From positions 1,302,001-1,366,000 of the forward strand of contig CBDICG010000002.1 in assembly GCA_965277275.1 (NCBI GenBank): 64,000 nucleotides of DNA, given 5' to 3'. This document shows, one piece after another, positions 25,082 through 34,172 of the stretch. Numbering within the stretch: position 1 is the stretch's first letter; each line of letters opens with the position of its first letter. This DNA comes from HLUCCA09 sp965277275 (GTDB lineage: Bacteria; Pseudomonadota; Alphaproteobacteria; Rhodobacterales; Rhodobacteraceae). The position numbers were made by a program, and so were the translations under genes. The notes beneath the pieces were generated by a model, which saw only the letters and a program-made list of their open reading frames with translations, did no database searches and was not told where the DNA came from.

Positions 25082-25912
25082 CTATTGGAACGCGGCGCAA
25101 GGGTCCTCGCGCTCGGCAGGCGCGGTGACACGCCACAGATCGTAGGGCAAAGCGCCTTCCGCCGCGGCCTCGAGCTGACCGACGGACAGCACCTCAACCC
25201 CAGGAGACGCAATCGCCACAGCGGCAGGGATGCCCCAGTCCGTCCGTGCGTGGCCGTTTCCCGTGATGACCACGACAGGCGCTCCATACTCGGCGAGCGC
25301 CTCCAGAGTAACGCGCGCGAAATGCGCATCGCGCAGTCTCTGTGCCTCGACGAAGCCGGGCAGGAGATCGCCGGGCAGCGCATCGCAATGGGACGTTGCC
25401 TGTCCTTGCTCCCGAAGCGCCTGCTCCTCGGGAGCGAGCGGTTGGTCGAGCCCATAGTCACCGGCATCGGGCCCGAAGAGCGCGGCCGCCCCCTCGCTGA
25501 CCGCCCGCCGGACCTCGCTGCGGGGCAAAGCCGCGCCCACGCGCGGAACATCGGGCGCGGCTGCGAAGATCGGGTAGTAGATGGCGAAATCCGGCCACCC
25601 GCTCTCCGCCCAGGACAGCGCGACGGCCAGCTCGGCCTCCGTCGCAGCGGGGCGCAACGCGTTTGCGGCCTCCGCCTGCTCTGGCGTCAGCATCTCAAAA
25701 ACGATAGCAGTGGGCGCGATCCGATCGACCAGTTGAGCCTGACCTTCGTGGTGGAGCGCGTTGTCATGGACCTCGCCGAGGAGGATCACCTCTGCGCGCC
25801 GCGGGTCGAACGTGGCAAGATCCGCGAGCTCGCTCCCGACAAGAGGCGTGGCGCAAACAGTTGTGGCGGCCACGCTGGCCGCCACCCATTTCCGTCCGGT
25901 TGTCATGCACAT
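25082..25912 (-). CDS. ChaN-like / Tiki-fold putative heme-binding exported protein
   Basis: A 276-residue protein with an N-terminal hydrophobic leader (WVAASVAATTVCATPLV) before about residue 27, consistent with export to the periplasm; no clean lipobox is visible. The ChaN/DUF399 features follow: VILLGEVHDNALHH, with the His/Glu pair typical of the fold, IVFEMLTPEQAEA, and a C-terminal ITGNGHARTDWGIP. ChaN of Campylobacter is a heme-binding lipoprotein, and Tiki proteins with this fold are metalloproteases; the actual role here is unproven. The start codon overlaps the rpoH stop by one base (TGATG), so it is translationally coupled to the sigma factor gene. A second ATG two codons on is an alternative start. 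Confidence 0.75.
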   Translation of the reverse strand: MCMTTGRKWVAASVAATTVCATPLVGSELADLATFDPRRAEVILLGEVHDNALHHEGQAQLVDRIAPTAIVFEMLTPEQAEAANALRPAATEAELAVALSWAESGWPDFAIYYPIFAAAPDVPRVGAALPRSEVRRAVSEGAAALFGPDAGDYGLDQPLAPEEQALREQGQATSHCDALPGDLLPGFVEAQRLRDAHFARVTLEALAEYGAPVVVITGNGHARTDWGIPAAVAIASPGVEVLSVGQLEAAAEGALPYDLWRVTAPAEREDPCAAFQ

Positions 25913-26790
25913 CAGTCGAGGAAGTGCAGAACCTCGCGCGATTGCCCTTCCAGGCTCTTGCGCATCTTCTGGAATGCTGCTGCTTCAAGCTGGCGCACAC
26001 GCTCCTTGGACAGGCCAAGCTCGTTGCCGAGGCTCTCCAGCGTCCGGGGCGCCTCGCGCAGCTTGCGCTCGGTCACGATGAACCGCTCGCGCTGGTTCAG
26101 GCCCTGAAGAGCCACCACGAGCCACTCGCGCAACCGCTCGTTGTCGTAAGTGTCTTCGACTTCCTCGCTGGCCTGGCGGCTATTATCCTCCAGCGTCTCG
26201 ATCCACTCGCGACCCTCGTCTTCGGAGGACTGGGTGGCGTTGAGCGAGTAGTCAGACCCCGATAGCCGGCCTTCCATCATCTCCACGTCCGCGAGCGGCA
26301 CGCCCACCTCGGTTGCGATCATCTGGCGCAGCTGGTGACTGTCGAGCGTCTCACCGGAGGATGCCGCCTCTCGCTCCAAGCGAGCCTGAACGCGGCGCAT
26401 GTTGAAGAAGAGCGACTTCTGCGAAGAGGTCGACCCGGTGCGCACCATAGACCAGTTGCGCATCACGTAATCCTGGATGGACGCCTTGATCCACCAGACC
26501 GCATAGGTCGAGAACCGGACGCCGCGGTCAGGGTCGAACTTGTCGGCGGCCTTCATGAGGCCCAGGCCGGCCTCCTGGATGAGGTCGTTCATGGGCGCGC
26601 CGTAGCGCTTGAACTTCGCGGCCATCGAGATGGCAAGGCGCATATAGGCCGTTACCAGACGGTGGAGCGCCTGTTCATCGCGCTCGTCTCGCCAAGCATA
26701 GGCGAGCCGGAGTTCCGTCTCCGCGTCAAGAAGTTCCGCTTGCATTGCACGACGTGACAATGTGCGATCATACGAGCCATCAAGTGCCAT
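25912..26790 (-). CDS. rpoH: RNA polymerase sigma factor RpoH (sigma-32 type)
   Basis: A 292-residue group 3-type sigma factor for heat-shock and stress promoters. Region 2 is clear (RLAISMAAKFKRYGAPMNDLIQEAGLG shortened here to its core, then FSTYAVWWIKASIQDYVMRN), region 4 is the helix-turn-helix LESLGNELGLSKERVRQLE, and the RpoH box Q-K-S-L-F-F-N lies between them. Alphaproteobacteria usually have two RpoH forms; this sequence looks like the second (RpoHII) class, often involved in oxidative stress, but I cannot assign it firmly. The ATG at 26790 follows GGGGAG by about eight bases. The stop is coupled to the ChaN-like start. Confidence 0.92.
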   Translation of the reverse strand: MALDGSYDRTLSRRAMQAELLDAETELRLAYAWRDERDEQALHRLVTAYMRLAISMAAKFKRYGAPMNDLIQEAGLGLMKAADKFDPDRGVRFSTYAVWWIKASIQDYVMRNWSMVRTGSTSSQKSLFFNMRRVQARLEREAASSGETLDSHQLRQMIATEVGVPLADVEMMEGRLSGSDYSLNATQSSEDEGREWIETLEDNSRQASEEVEDTYDNERLREWLVVALQGLNQRERFIVTERKLREAPRTLESLGNELGLSKERVRQLEAAAFQKMRKSLEGQSREVLHFLD

Positions 26791-27037
26791 GGTCAAAACT
26801 CCCCGAGGTGATCTTTTACCGGAATTACGCACCCGCTCCGGGATCGGATCACAAAGAAATCGCGATCCGGCCTGCCAGGCGCCGTTGCCCCGGTCGGAAG
26901 AGGTGTTGAAAACGGGTGGTGCATGGAGTTGAAACCTCTCGAATGTCGGGGACACAACACCTCTGCCCCGTGCGCGGTTCCGTCGGGATGCCGTCTTTTC
27001 GACAAAAGAGTTTCCTTGGGGTGAATGGAGGGAGCGC

Positions 27038-27613
27038 ATGGCCGTAACCTGGTGGTGGATTCGGCACGGCCCGACAGGCCGCAAGGAAATGAACGGCTGG
27101 ACGGATGTCCCCGCCGATCTGGGCGACACCGCAGCGCTTCAGCGGCTTGCTTCCCTGCTCCCCGCTGACGCGCCTGTGATTTCGTCAGATCTCGCCCGCG
27201 CCGTCGCAACCGCAGACGCCATCGCGGGTGCGCGCTCGCGCCTGCCGCACGACCGTGGCTTGCGCGAGATCCACTTCGGCGCGTGGGAGGCCCGGCTTTT
27301 TGCCGATGTCGAGGCCGACGACCCAGACCTGATGCGCCGCTACCTCGAAGACCCGGGCGATGTCGCGCCACCCGGAGGCGAAAGCTGGAACGTGCTTGCA
27401 GCTCGGGTCAGCGCCGTTGTCGACGCTCTCACGGGCGACGCGGGTGACATCGTTGCCGTGGCGCATTTCGGGACGATCCTGACGCAGGTGCAGCGCGCGA
27501 CCGGCTCGACAGCCCATGACGCGCTCGCGCACGAGATCGCTAACCTGTCGGTCACCCGCATCCGGCGCGACAGTGAAGGCTGGCACCTCGACGAGATCAA
27601 TCGCACCGCGTGA
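27038..27613 (+). CDS. Histidine phosphatase family protein
   Basis: A 191-residue member of the phosphoglycerate-mutase-like superfamily. The catalytic RHG motif is near the N-terminus (WWWIRHGPTG), with Ser/Asp in SDLARAVATADAI and the second His in VAVAHFGTIL. The length and the absence of a bisphosphoglycerate mutase extension suggest a broad phosphatase, such as an alpha-ribazole or nucleotide phosphatase. The substrate is unknown. It is divergent from rpoH with about 250 bases between, and that interval shows no convincing small gene. Confidence 0.85.
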   Translation: MAVTWWWIRHGPTGRKEMNGWTDVPADLGDTAALQRLASLLPADAPVISSDLARAVATADAIAGARSRLPHDRGLREIHFGAWEARLFADVEADDPDLMRRYLEDPGDVAPPGGESWNVLAARVSAVVDALTGDAGDIVAVAHFGTILTQVQRATGSTAHDALAHEIANLSVTRIRRDSEGWHLDEINRTA

Positions 27614-27754
27614 TCCACCGGCATTTGCGCCGCTGACGCGCGTTCGGAGCCGCGATAGATCCATCGCACTGCGTGATTGCCACCATGCCAAATCGTCGTT
27701 TGGCCCGGCGGTCTGCTGCTGTCACCATGCGCCTAATTTCGCCGGAGGTTGACG

Positions 27755-28447
27755 ATGCCCGATACGCTCATTCTTGGAAACCGGTCGTACTCAAGCTGGT
27801 CGATCCGCGCGTGGCTACTCGTCAAACGCTTCGATCTGCCAGTCGCCACACAGTTTATCCACTTTGACGATGGTGACGTTGCTGACCTTGTCGCGGAGCA
27901 TGCCCCTGCCCGCAGCGTCCCGATCCTCGTTACCGAAGAGGGCGTCGCGATCCCGGAGAGCCTGGCCATCGCCGAAGAGCTGGCAACCCGCTACCCCGGC
28001 GCAGCACTCTGGCCCAAGGACCCGGCCGCGCGGGCGACCGCACGGGCGCTGGCGGCAGAAATGGCGTGCGGATTTCACGACCTGCGTGCCGCGTGCCCGG
28101 TAAACCTTCGCACGGCCTATTCAGGGTTCGCCCCGAGCACGGGTGTCCTCGCGGATCTGGCGCGGATCGAAACCCTCTGGGAGACGGCCCGCGCCCGGCA
28201 TGCAGGCGCAAGCCCCTGGCTCTGCGGGCCCTACAGCATCGCCGATGCGTTCTTTGCCCCTGTTGCTGCCCGGATCGCCACCTACGACCTGCCGCTTGGA
28301 CCAAACGCTGCTGCCTACGTCGCGGCACATCTGGCGGAGCCTGCCTTCGTCGCCTGCCGTGCAGAGGGTCTCGCCGTGGAAGGACCGCTCGCGCGTTACG
28401 CCATGGACCTCGAAGAGCGCCCATGGCCGGGGAGCGCTCAGGCGTAG
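27755..28447 (+). CDS. Glutathione S-transferase family protein
   Basis: A 230-residue cytoplasmic protein. The N-terminal thioredoxin-like domain starts MPDTLILGNRSYSSWSIRAW, where the S-S-W-S motif carries the likely catalytic Ser, and ends with the conserved PILVTEEGVAIPESLAI (cis-Pro and the ES that contact glutathione). The C-terminal helical domain includes WLCGPYSIADAFFAP with the conserved Asp of the N-capping motif. The ATG at 27755 lies six bases after GGAGG; a TTG directly next to GGAGG is too close. The gene is separate from comM, with a 107-base intergenic region that holds a CtrA-like site. Confidence 0.88.
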   Translation: MPDTLILGNRSYSSWSIRAWLLVKRFDLPVATQFIHFDDGDVADLVAEHAPARSVPILVTEEGVAIPESLAIAEELATRYPGAALWPKDPAARATARALAAEMACGFHDLRAACPVNLRTAYSGFAPSTGVLADLARIETLWETARARHAGASPWLCGPYSIADAFFAPVAARIATYDLPLGPNAAAYVAAHLAEPAFVACRAEGLAVEGPLARYAMDLEERPWPGSAQA

Positions 28448-28488
28448 CGACCAACGCTGCGCCCCCAATCCTTACCCACGCGATAACC

Positions 28489-28503
28489 TTAACCATTCGG
28501 TAA
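28489..28503 (+). promoter_or_regulatory. CtrA-like site TTAACCAT/TTAA-N7-GTAA upstream of comM
   Basis: TTAACCAT, the full 8-base CtrA half site, starts at 28489; the second half is GTAA after N7, one base from the consensus TTAA. It lies 66-52 bases before the comM start, a sensible promoter position. CtrA controls competence/GTA-recipient genes, comM among them, in Rhodobacterales; direct binding here is inferred. Confidence 0.5.
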
Positions 28504-28554
28504 CCAGTTTGCTGGTATCCGCTACCCCGACGTGGGGATGGCAAAGGGGCTTGG

Positions 28555-30069
28555 ATGCTGGCGCGCGCGCATACAGTGGCCTTTGAGGGCATCGAGGCGC
28601 GCCCGGTGGAGGTGCAATGCGCAGTCTCGCCGGGCTTGCCGAGCTTCTCGATCGTCGGGCTGCCCGACAAGGCCGTGAGCGAAGCACGAGAGCGGGTGCG
28701 TGCCGCCCTGACCACGCTCGCAATTGCCCTGCCTTCAAAGCGCATAACGATCAATCTGGCACCCGCTGACCTGCCCAAGGAAGGCTCGCATTTCGATCTG
28801 CCCATCGCCCTGGCGCTCCTCGCGGCGCTGGAAATCCTGCCGAAGGACGCGGTCGAGGGATTGCTGGCGCTGGGTGAGATGTCACTGGACGGCGCGCTCG
28901 TCCCTGTTATCGGGGCGCTTCCCGCCGCCATGGCTGCCGCTGCCGATCAACGTGCGCTGATCTGCCCCCGGGCATGCGGGCCGGAAGCGGCGTGGGTGGG
29001 CGACGCCGAAGTGATCGCCGCGCGGGACCTTGGCGAAGCGATCCGCCACGTGACAGGCCAGACAGCGCTTGCGCCCGCAGAGCCCGGTCAGGTCGACAGC
29101 GCCGGGTCGGGCGGTGACTTTTCTGACGTGAAGGGCCAGGAACGGGCCAAACGCGCCATGGAGATAGCCGCCGCCGGTCGTCATCACGTGCTGACCGTCG
29201 GCCCTCCCGGCTCGGGCAAGTCGATGCTGGCGGCACGGCTTCCAAGTATCCTGCCACCGCTTTCAGCCCTCGAGGCGTTGGAAACCTCGATGATCCACTC
29301 GCTTGCGGGCCTCCTGCGCGAGGGCGGCATCTCAATGACCCGCCCATTTCGCGACCCACATCACACCGCCTCGCCCGCCGCGATCACCGGCGGCGGCAAG
29401 AGCGCCAAGCCGGGCGAGGTATCGCTTGCGCATAACGGCGTCCTGTTTCTTGACGAGCTGCCCGAGTTCGCCCGCCCGGTGCTTGAAACACTGCGCCAGC
29501 CGGTCGAAACCGGGGAAATCGTCGTCGCGCGGGCCAATGCGCATGTGCGCTATCCATGCCGGTTTCTGCTCGTCGCAGCGGCCAATCCCTGTCGCTGTGG
29601 CTACCTTGCCGACCCGTCACAGGCCTGCGCACGTGTGCCCAAATGCGGTGAGGACTACCTCGGGCGCATCTCCGGCCCGCTGCTGGATCGCTTCGACCTG
29701 AGGATCGAGGTGCCGCCCGTAGCGTTCGCCGATCTCGACCTGCCGGAACCCACGGAGGGCTCAACCGAGATCGCCGCTCGGGTCGCAGCAGCGCGCGCGC
29801 GTCAGTCAGATCGCTTCGCCGATCACCCGGACGCCCGCAGCAACGCCGATGCCGACGGGGCGATCCTTGCGGCAATCGCCGCACCTGATGCCGAAGGCCG
29901 CGAGATCCTCAGCAAGGCCGCGGAAAGGTTTGGCCTGTCAGCGCGCGGCTACCACCGCATCCTGCGCGTCGCCCGCACCATCGCCGATCTGGATGGCTCA
30001 GCGCTGGTCCGCCGCCCCCACGTCGCCGAGGCCATCGGCTTCCGGCTGTCGTTCGGCGTCAGTGCCTGA
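28555..30069 (+). CDS. comM: ComM (YifB) Mg-chelatase-like AAA+ ATPase
   Basis: A 504-residue AAA+ ATPase. The N-terminal Lon-like domain (from about 1 to 170) includes GLPSFSIVGLPDKAVSEARE; the Walker A loop is VGPPGSGKSM at about residue 220, followed by the Walker B LFLDELPEF and the arginine finger region; a zinc-binding set NPCRCGYL with later Cys of KCGEDY is present. ComM is a hexameric helicase that extends branch migration in natural transformation and, in Rhodobacter, is needed for uptake of GTA DNA. The CtrA-like site upstream fits that regulation. The last 72 bases overlap the 3' end of the ABC exporter gene on the other strand. Confidence 0.93.
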   Translation: MLARAHTVAFEGIEARPVEVQCAVSPGLPSFSIVGLPDKAVSEARERVRAALTTLAIALPSKRITINLAPADLPKEGSHFDLPIALALLAALEILPKDAVEGLLALGEMSLDGALVPVIGALPAAMAAAADQRALICPRACGPEAAWVGDAEVIAARDLGEAIRHVTGQTALAPAEPGQVDSAGSGGDFSDVKGQERAKRAMEIAAAGRHHVLTVGPPGSGKSMLAARLPSILPPLSALEALETSMIHSLAGLLREGGISMTRPFRDPHHTASPAAITGGGKSAKPGEVSLAHNGVLFLDELPEFARPVLETLRQPVETGEIVVARANAHVRYPCRFLLVAAANPCRCGYLADPSQACARVPKCGEDYLGRISGPLLDRFDLRIEVPPVAFADLDLPEPTEGSTEIAARVAAARARQSDRFADHPDARSNADADGAILAAIAAPDAEGREILSKAAERFGLSARGYHRILRVARTIADLDGSALVRRPHVAEAIGFRLSFGVSA

Positions 30070-31953
30070 GGCTGCACTGGGCGGGGCTTCGCGATCCGCG
30101 TAACCGCCCTTTTGAGCTTCAAACATACCGGCATAGAGCCCGTGCCGGGCCATCAGCTCCGCATGGGTGCCCTTCTCGACGACACGGCCCGCGTCGAGCA
30201 CGTAGATCAGATCCGCGTCCACAACCGCGGAGAGGCGATGCGCGACGATAATCGTCGTCTTGCCCTCCGAAAGCCGGCCCAGCGCGCGCTTCACACGGTC
30301 CTCTGTTCGCTGGTCGAGCGCAGAGGTCGCCTCGTCCAGCAGAAGGATCGGCGCGGACCGCAGGAATGCCCGCGCAATCGCGATCCGCTGCTTCTGTCCA
30401 CCCGAAAGCTGGCTGCCCTTGGGCCCGAGCTCCTGGTCCCCCCGCTCGCGCATCAGATCCGCAATCTCGGCCGCTTCGGCAGCGGCCCAGATCTCTTCAT
30501 CCGGCGCATCCGGGTTGGCGTACTTGATGTTCTCGTAGATCGAGTTGTTGAAGATCACGATATCCTGCGCCACGACCGAGAAGGACCGACGCAGGTTACG
30601 GATCTTCACATCTTCGATCGGCGTGCCTCCAACGGTCACACGCCCCTGCTCGACCTGGTAGAGCCGGGTCATGAGGCTCAGCAGAGTGGTCTTGCCCGAG
30701 CCGGTCGCACCCACGATCGCCGTGGTCTTGCCCCCCTCGACCCGCAGGTCGAGGTTTTCAAAGAGCGGGGTCTCCTTGCCGTAGCCGAAGCTCACGCCGT
30801 CAAAGAGGATGTCCCCGGCCGTATCGAAGCTTTCGACCGCGCCGGGCGTATCGGTGATCTCGGGAATTTCCCGGTGCAGGCTGCGCACGCCGTCGAGGAT
30901 GATGAGGTTGGCCTGCAACTTGGCGAAGAATTGCGCCAGCATCCGCGCGGGATCGAACACCAGAATGAGACCGATCAGGAACGTGATGATCGCCGCACCA
31001 TCCATCCCGCTCGTGCCCATCAGCACAACGTAGCCGCCACCGCCGATAACCAGCACGTAAGCCACGGCCGAAGCCATATCGACCGTCGGCATGATCAGGG
31101 CCTGGGCGGCCTGAAGCCGGACGGCAAGGTCCCGGATCTCGACCGTCGCAGCCTTGAGGCGACGCTTCTCGTTCTCCTCCTGGTTGGAGATCTTCACGGT
31201 GCGCATTCCGTTCGACATCTCCTCGATGCCGCCCATGTATGCGCCCATCGCGTTTTCCGCCTTCGCCTGCACTTCCTTGATCCGCGAGGATACGTACTGG
31301 ATGAGCAGCAGGATGATGGGCAGAACGATGATCGCGGCAAAGAAGAGAACGGCCGACTTGTAGATCAGGTATCCCGACACGACGACGATGGTCACTGCGT
31401 CGCGCACCGCGTTCACGGTCGAGGTGCCCACGAAGGTAGAGAGCGATTGCGCCTGGTTGACCATCTTTAGGATGATCTCGCCCGGCGGAGTCTTCTCGAA
31501 GAACGCGAGGTCGAGCATCATCAGCTTGTCCACGAGGCCTTGCCGCAGCTCTGCCACGGCCTGGCTGGCGAGGAACACCGAAAGGCGCGGCACCGCATAG
31601 GACATGATGGCGCGCACCACAAAGAGCCCGAAGACGATTGCGCAGACCCGCATGAGATCGGACAGCGCGCCCTCTTCGAAGATCACCCGCAGGCCGCTTT
31701 CCGTCAGCGCGAGGAACTGCTGGTAGACGATACCCTGCACGAGGATCATCCCGAACACGACGAAGAGCCAGCCCATCCGCTTCTTCAGGTACGTGTTCCA
31801 GAACCACGCGATATTGTCCTTGTCGATGTCGGAGAACAGCGGGCGTTTCTCGGTAACGGACGTTTCGTGGGCGATTTCCTTGCGCACCCACGCGACGCAC
31901 CGGCGCCACAGGCTTTCGGGTTGTCCCCGGTTCGGATCGGTCTCGGTGGTCAT
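29998..31953 (-). CDS. ABC exporter, fused permease and ATPase
   Basis: A 651-residue half-transporter. The membrane domain has about six hydrophobic segments between residues 60 and 330 (the first after FWNTYLKKRMGWL, the last containing AIITFLIGLILVFDPARM); the C-terminal ATPase has Walker A GATGSGKTT, the signature LSGGQKQRIAIARAF, Walker B ILLLDEATSAL and the H-loop His in VAHRLS. MsbA-like exporters of this shape flip lipids or export peptides and drugs as homodimers. The tail after about residue 615 is low-complexity and overlaps comM by 72 bases on the opposite strand. No accessory gene hints at the cargo. Confidence 0.92.
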   Translation of the reverse strand: MTTETDPNRGQPESLWRRCVAWVRKEIAHETSVTEKRPLFSDIDKDNIAWFWNTYLKKRMGWLFVVFGMILVQGIVYQQFLALTESGLRVIFEEGALSDLMRVCAIVFGLFVVRAIMSYAVPRLSVFLASQAVAELRQGLVDKLMMLDLAFFEKTPPGEIILKMVNQAQSLSTFVGTSTVNAVRDAVTIVVVSGYLIYKSAVLFFAAIIVLPIILLLIQYVSSRIKEVQAKAENAMGAYMGGIEEMSNGMRTVKISNQEENEKRRLKAATVEIRDLAVRLQAAQALIMPTVDMASAVAYVLVIGGGGYVVLMGTSGMDGAAIITFLIGLILVFDPARMLAQFFAKLQANLIILDGVRSLHREIPEITDTPGAVESFDTAGDILFDGVSFGYGKETPLFENLDLRVEGGKTTAIVGATGSGKTTLLSLMTRLYQVEQGRVTVGGTPIEDVKIRNLRRSFSVVAQDIVIFNNSIYENIKYANPDAPDEEIWAAAEAAEIADLMRERGDQELGPKGSQLSGGQKQRIAIARAFLRSAPILLLDEATSALDQRTEDRVKRALGRLSEGKTTIIVAHRLSAVVDADLIYVLDAGRVVEKGTHAELMARHGLYAGMFEAQKGGYADREAPPSAASGTDAERQPEADGLGDVGAADQR

Positions 31954-32031
31954 GGCTCTGGCCTTTCGGGGCCGATTGGGTGCGGGTCTGGGGGCGCCTG
32001 TCAGGACGGCGCGCTTCTTTCGGGCAGGCGG

Positions 32032-32883
32032 TCAGCTCGTGGCCGCGTTGCTCCATACTCCGTAGGTGTCGCGCAGGTAATGGGCACAATGGGCGTTGAG
32101 CTGCGCACGCGACATATCCGCGATCTTCCAACGGTAGAGGGCGTCCGTCAGGTCCGCGACGGTGTTCTTCGGCTCGTATAGGTTCGCCGGCACCCAGATT
32201 GGAATGCCACGCCGCGCCAGCATCCCGGAAAGCCACACGTCGTCGACGGCCCACATGTCCTGCGGAATGTCGTAGGCCTCCTCGTCGAAGAACCTCGGGC
32301 GCACGACAACGCCCCCATAGCCTTCGAAGATATCGGCATAGCCTGCGCGCGAAACCAGCCGGCGAGCAGGCTTCAGCCGGATGGGCACGTTGCCGCCCCC
32401 GCGCAGGATCTGCATCGTCCGTTTGAGGCGATAGTCGAAGTCCCAACGGCGCTTGCGCTTCTCGTGCCGCGGGGTCGGTCGCGGCCGATACGCATCCAGC
32501 CCGGTCCGTTCGACGTTCCATCCTGTGAGCGACACCGCTTCGTCCGGGCGCTTGGCCTGCTCCTCAAAGAGCGCTTCTGCCCAGCCAGCGTAGTAATGCC
32601 GGTCGTCATCGCAAAAGAGGAGCTGCGCGTCGGGTGTGTCGCGGTGACGTGCGACCGCGTGCAGAACCTTCGACGCCGGGCCATGGTCCACGTCCGGGCG
32701 CAGCACGGTCACCCCGCTCGGAACCTTGGGCCGGCTGCCGTCATAGTCCGGAAAGCGCCGATAGCTGCGCGGGATGTGCAACTCGATCGCATCGGCTGCG
32801 CTGCCCTGGGCCGTCAGCGATTCCAGCGTCGGCCCGATCAGATCGAACCGCGGCGGGATGGAGGAGAGCGTTACAATGCGCAT
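32032..32883 (-). CDS. Glycosyltransferase-like protein (GT2 fold, DUF-type)
   Basis: A 283-residue protein starting MRIVTLSSIPPRFDLIGPT, with the typical nucleotide-sugar pocket sequence and the DDD cluster in FCDDDRHYYAGWAE, and a second acidic cluster in WAVDDVWLSGML. These are the metal-binding and acceptor-side features of GT-A fold enzymes. The middle contains a basic stretch (PRHEKRKRRWDFDYR). The ATG at 32883 is preferred to upstream codons because homology starts there. The acceptor is unknown, and the gene stands alone between the ABC exporter and the AbrB-family gene, both on the same strand. Confidence 0.72.
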   Translation of the reverse strand: MRIVTLSSIPPRFDLIGPTLESLTAQGSAADAIELHIPRSYRRFPDYDGSRPKVPSGVTVLRPDVDHGPASKVLHAVARHRDTPDAQLLFCDDDRHYYAGWAEALFEEQAKRPDEAVSLTGWNVERTGLDAYRPRPTPRHEKRKRRWDFDYRLKRTMQILRGGGNVPIRLKPARRLVSRAGYADIFEGYGGVVVRPRFFDEEAYDIPQDMWAVDDVWLSGMLARRGIPIWVPANLYEPKNTVADLTDALYRWKIADMSRAQLNAHCAHYLRDTYGVWSNAATS

Positions 32884-32997
32884 GCGAACCAACAGAAATT
32901 CGTTTGACCCCTGATACGCGAGAGCTTGGCCATCAACAAGCGATGCGACGGCCACAATCACAAGCCGGGTGGCAAAGCCTCGCTGATCGCCCCGCTG

Positions 32998-34047
32998 TCA
33001 GCTCCGCCCTATGCCCATCAGGCGAAACGCCAGCGGTGCACAGAGAATCACGAGCGTGATGCGCACCAGATGGTGCACGATGACATAGCCAAGATCCGCG
33101 CCCGACACGATCGCAAGCACCGCCATTTCCGCCTGCCCGCCCGGGGCAAATGCCAGGAAGCCTTCGACCGGGCGCGCCAGACCAAGAAGGTAGACAGCTT
33201 CAGTGAAGAGCGCGGCAAGTACCGCCAGCACCAGTACGAACAGCAGCCCCGCGGCCACATCGCGCCGCAGCTCCATCAGCGTGACACCGACGTACCCGAC
33301 TCCGATGCTGATGCCGATGAAGTACTGCGCCGCCACGATCGCTTCGGCGGGCGGTCGGACATGGATGAGATCCGACAGCGAAAAGGCTGCCGTCACGATC
33401 AGGGGCCCGAGAATCGACGCGCCGAACAATCCGATCCGCTCTCCCCCCTTCCAGCCGACCCACGCCGCCACCGCCATCAGGAGAAGCTCGTGAACAGGCA
33501 GGGAAGTGGCTGGCGCGCCAATCGGATTGCTGAGCGAGACCCCGAAGCCGTGGACAAGGATGATGGGCGCAAGCGTTACGAGCACAAGCACCCGCGTCGC
33601 GTGAATGAGTGAGAGCGCCCGCACGTTGGCACCGGCTTCCTGGCCGAAGAGGATCATGTCCTGCAGCCCACCGGGCATGGCCGCATACCAGGCCGTTACG
33701 GGATCATAGCCGCAGACCTTGCGGAAGTACGGGATCCCGATCAGCGCGATGAGCAGGATATAGAGAGGCACCAGAGCCACCGAAAGCGCCATCTGCGGCA
33801 AGAGCGCCACGACATCGGGTGTCACCGAAGCGCCCACGGCGACGCCGAGGATCGTGCGCATCGCGACACCGACCTGCCCCATCCCCCTGAGCGGAATGCC
33901 CAGAAGCGCGAAGGCAAGGCAGGCGAACATCGGCCCGAAGAGGAACGGAAGCGGCAGGCCCGTGCTCCAGGCGACCGCGGCCCCCAGTGCCGCGATGGCG
34001 AGGGTCGCCGCTCGCTGGCGAGCTGGCGTGGTCAGGGCGGTCATCAT
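32998..34047 (-). CDS. AbrB family integral membrane protein (PF05145)
   Basis: A 349-residue inner-membrane protein with about ten hydrophobic segments and two internally similar halves, as in the AbrB/ammonia-monooxygenase-like family. Conserved glycines and prolines lie in GLPLPFLFGPMFACLAFALL near the start and GGLQDMILFGQEAGANV in the middle. The name AbrB here is historical; this is not the DNA-binding AbrB of Bacillus. Its function is unknown, possibly small-molecule export. Two adjacent ATGs (34047 and 34044) are possible starts. An exact 12-base palindrome lies 19 bases before the start. Confidence 0.8.
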   Translation of the reverse strand: MMTALTTPARQRAATLAIAALGAAVAWSTGLPLPFLFGPMFACLAFALLGIPLRGMGQVGVAMRTILGVAVGASVTPDVVALLPQMALSVALVPLYILLIALIGIPYFRKVCGYDPVTAWYAAMPGGLQDMILFGQEAGANVRALSLIHATRVLVLVTLAPIILVHGFGVSLSNPIGAPATSLPVHELLLMAVAAWVGWKGGERIGLFGASILGPLIVTAAFSLSDLIHVRPPAEAIVAAQYFIGISIGVGYVGVTLMELRRDVAAGLLFVLVLAVLAALFTEAVYLLGLARPVEGFLAFAPGGQAEMAVLAIVSGADLGYVIVHHLVRITLVILCAPLAFRLMGIGRS

Positions 34048-34065
34048 CCAGGTGATGCTTTCAGC

Positions 34066-34077
34066 ATACAATTGTAT
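34066..34077. promoter_or_regulatory. Perfect palindrome ATACAATTGTAT, likely operator
   Basis: ATACAATTGTAT is an exact 12-base palindrome, flanked by GC and ACC, 19 bases before the AbrB-family start and 96 bases before the divergent sbcD-like start. Similar AT-rich dyads serve GntR/FadR-type repressors. No regulator gene is adjacent. Confidence 0.5.
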
Positions 34078-34172
34078 ACCTTTATTCCGCCAGCCCTCCC
34101 TGTGCAACGGCCTCGATGGTCACATTCCACGGCACTGCTTTCGCTCGCCGCAGGGCGCGCTAAAGTCCGCCC

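Noticed and set aside
32998..34047. Idea that the AbrB-family gene encodes a DNA-binding regulator.
   Set aside because: The product has about ten membrane segments and no swapped-hairpin DNA-binding domain; the name is shared by chance.
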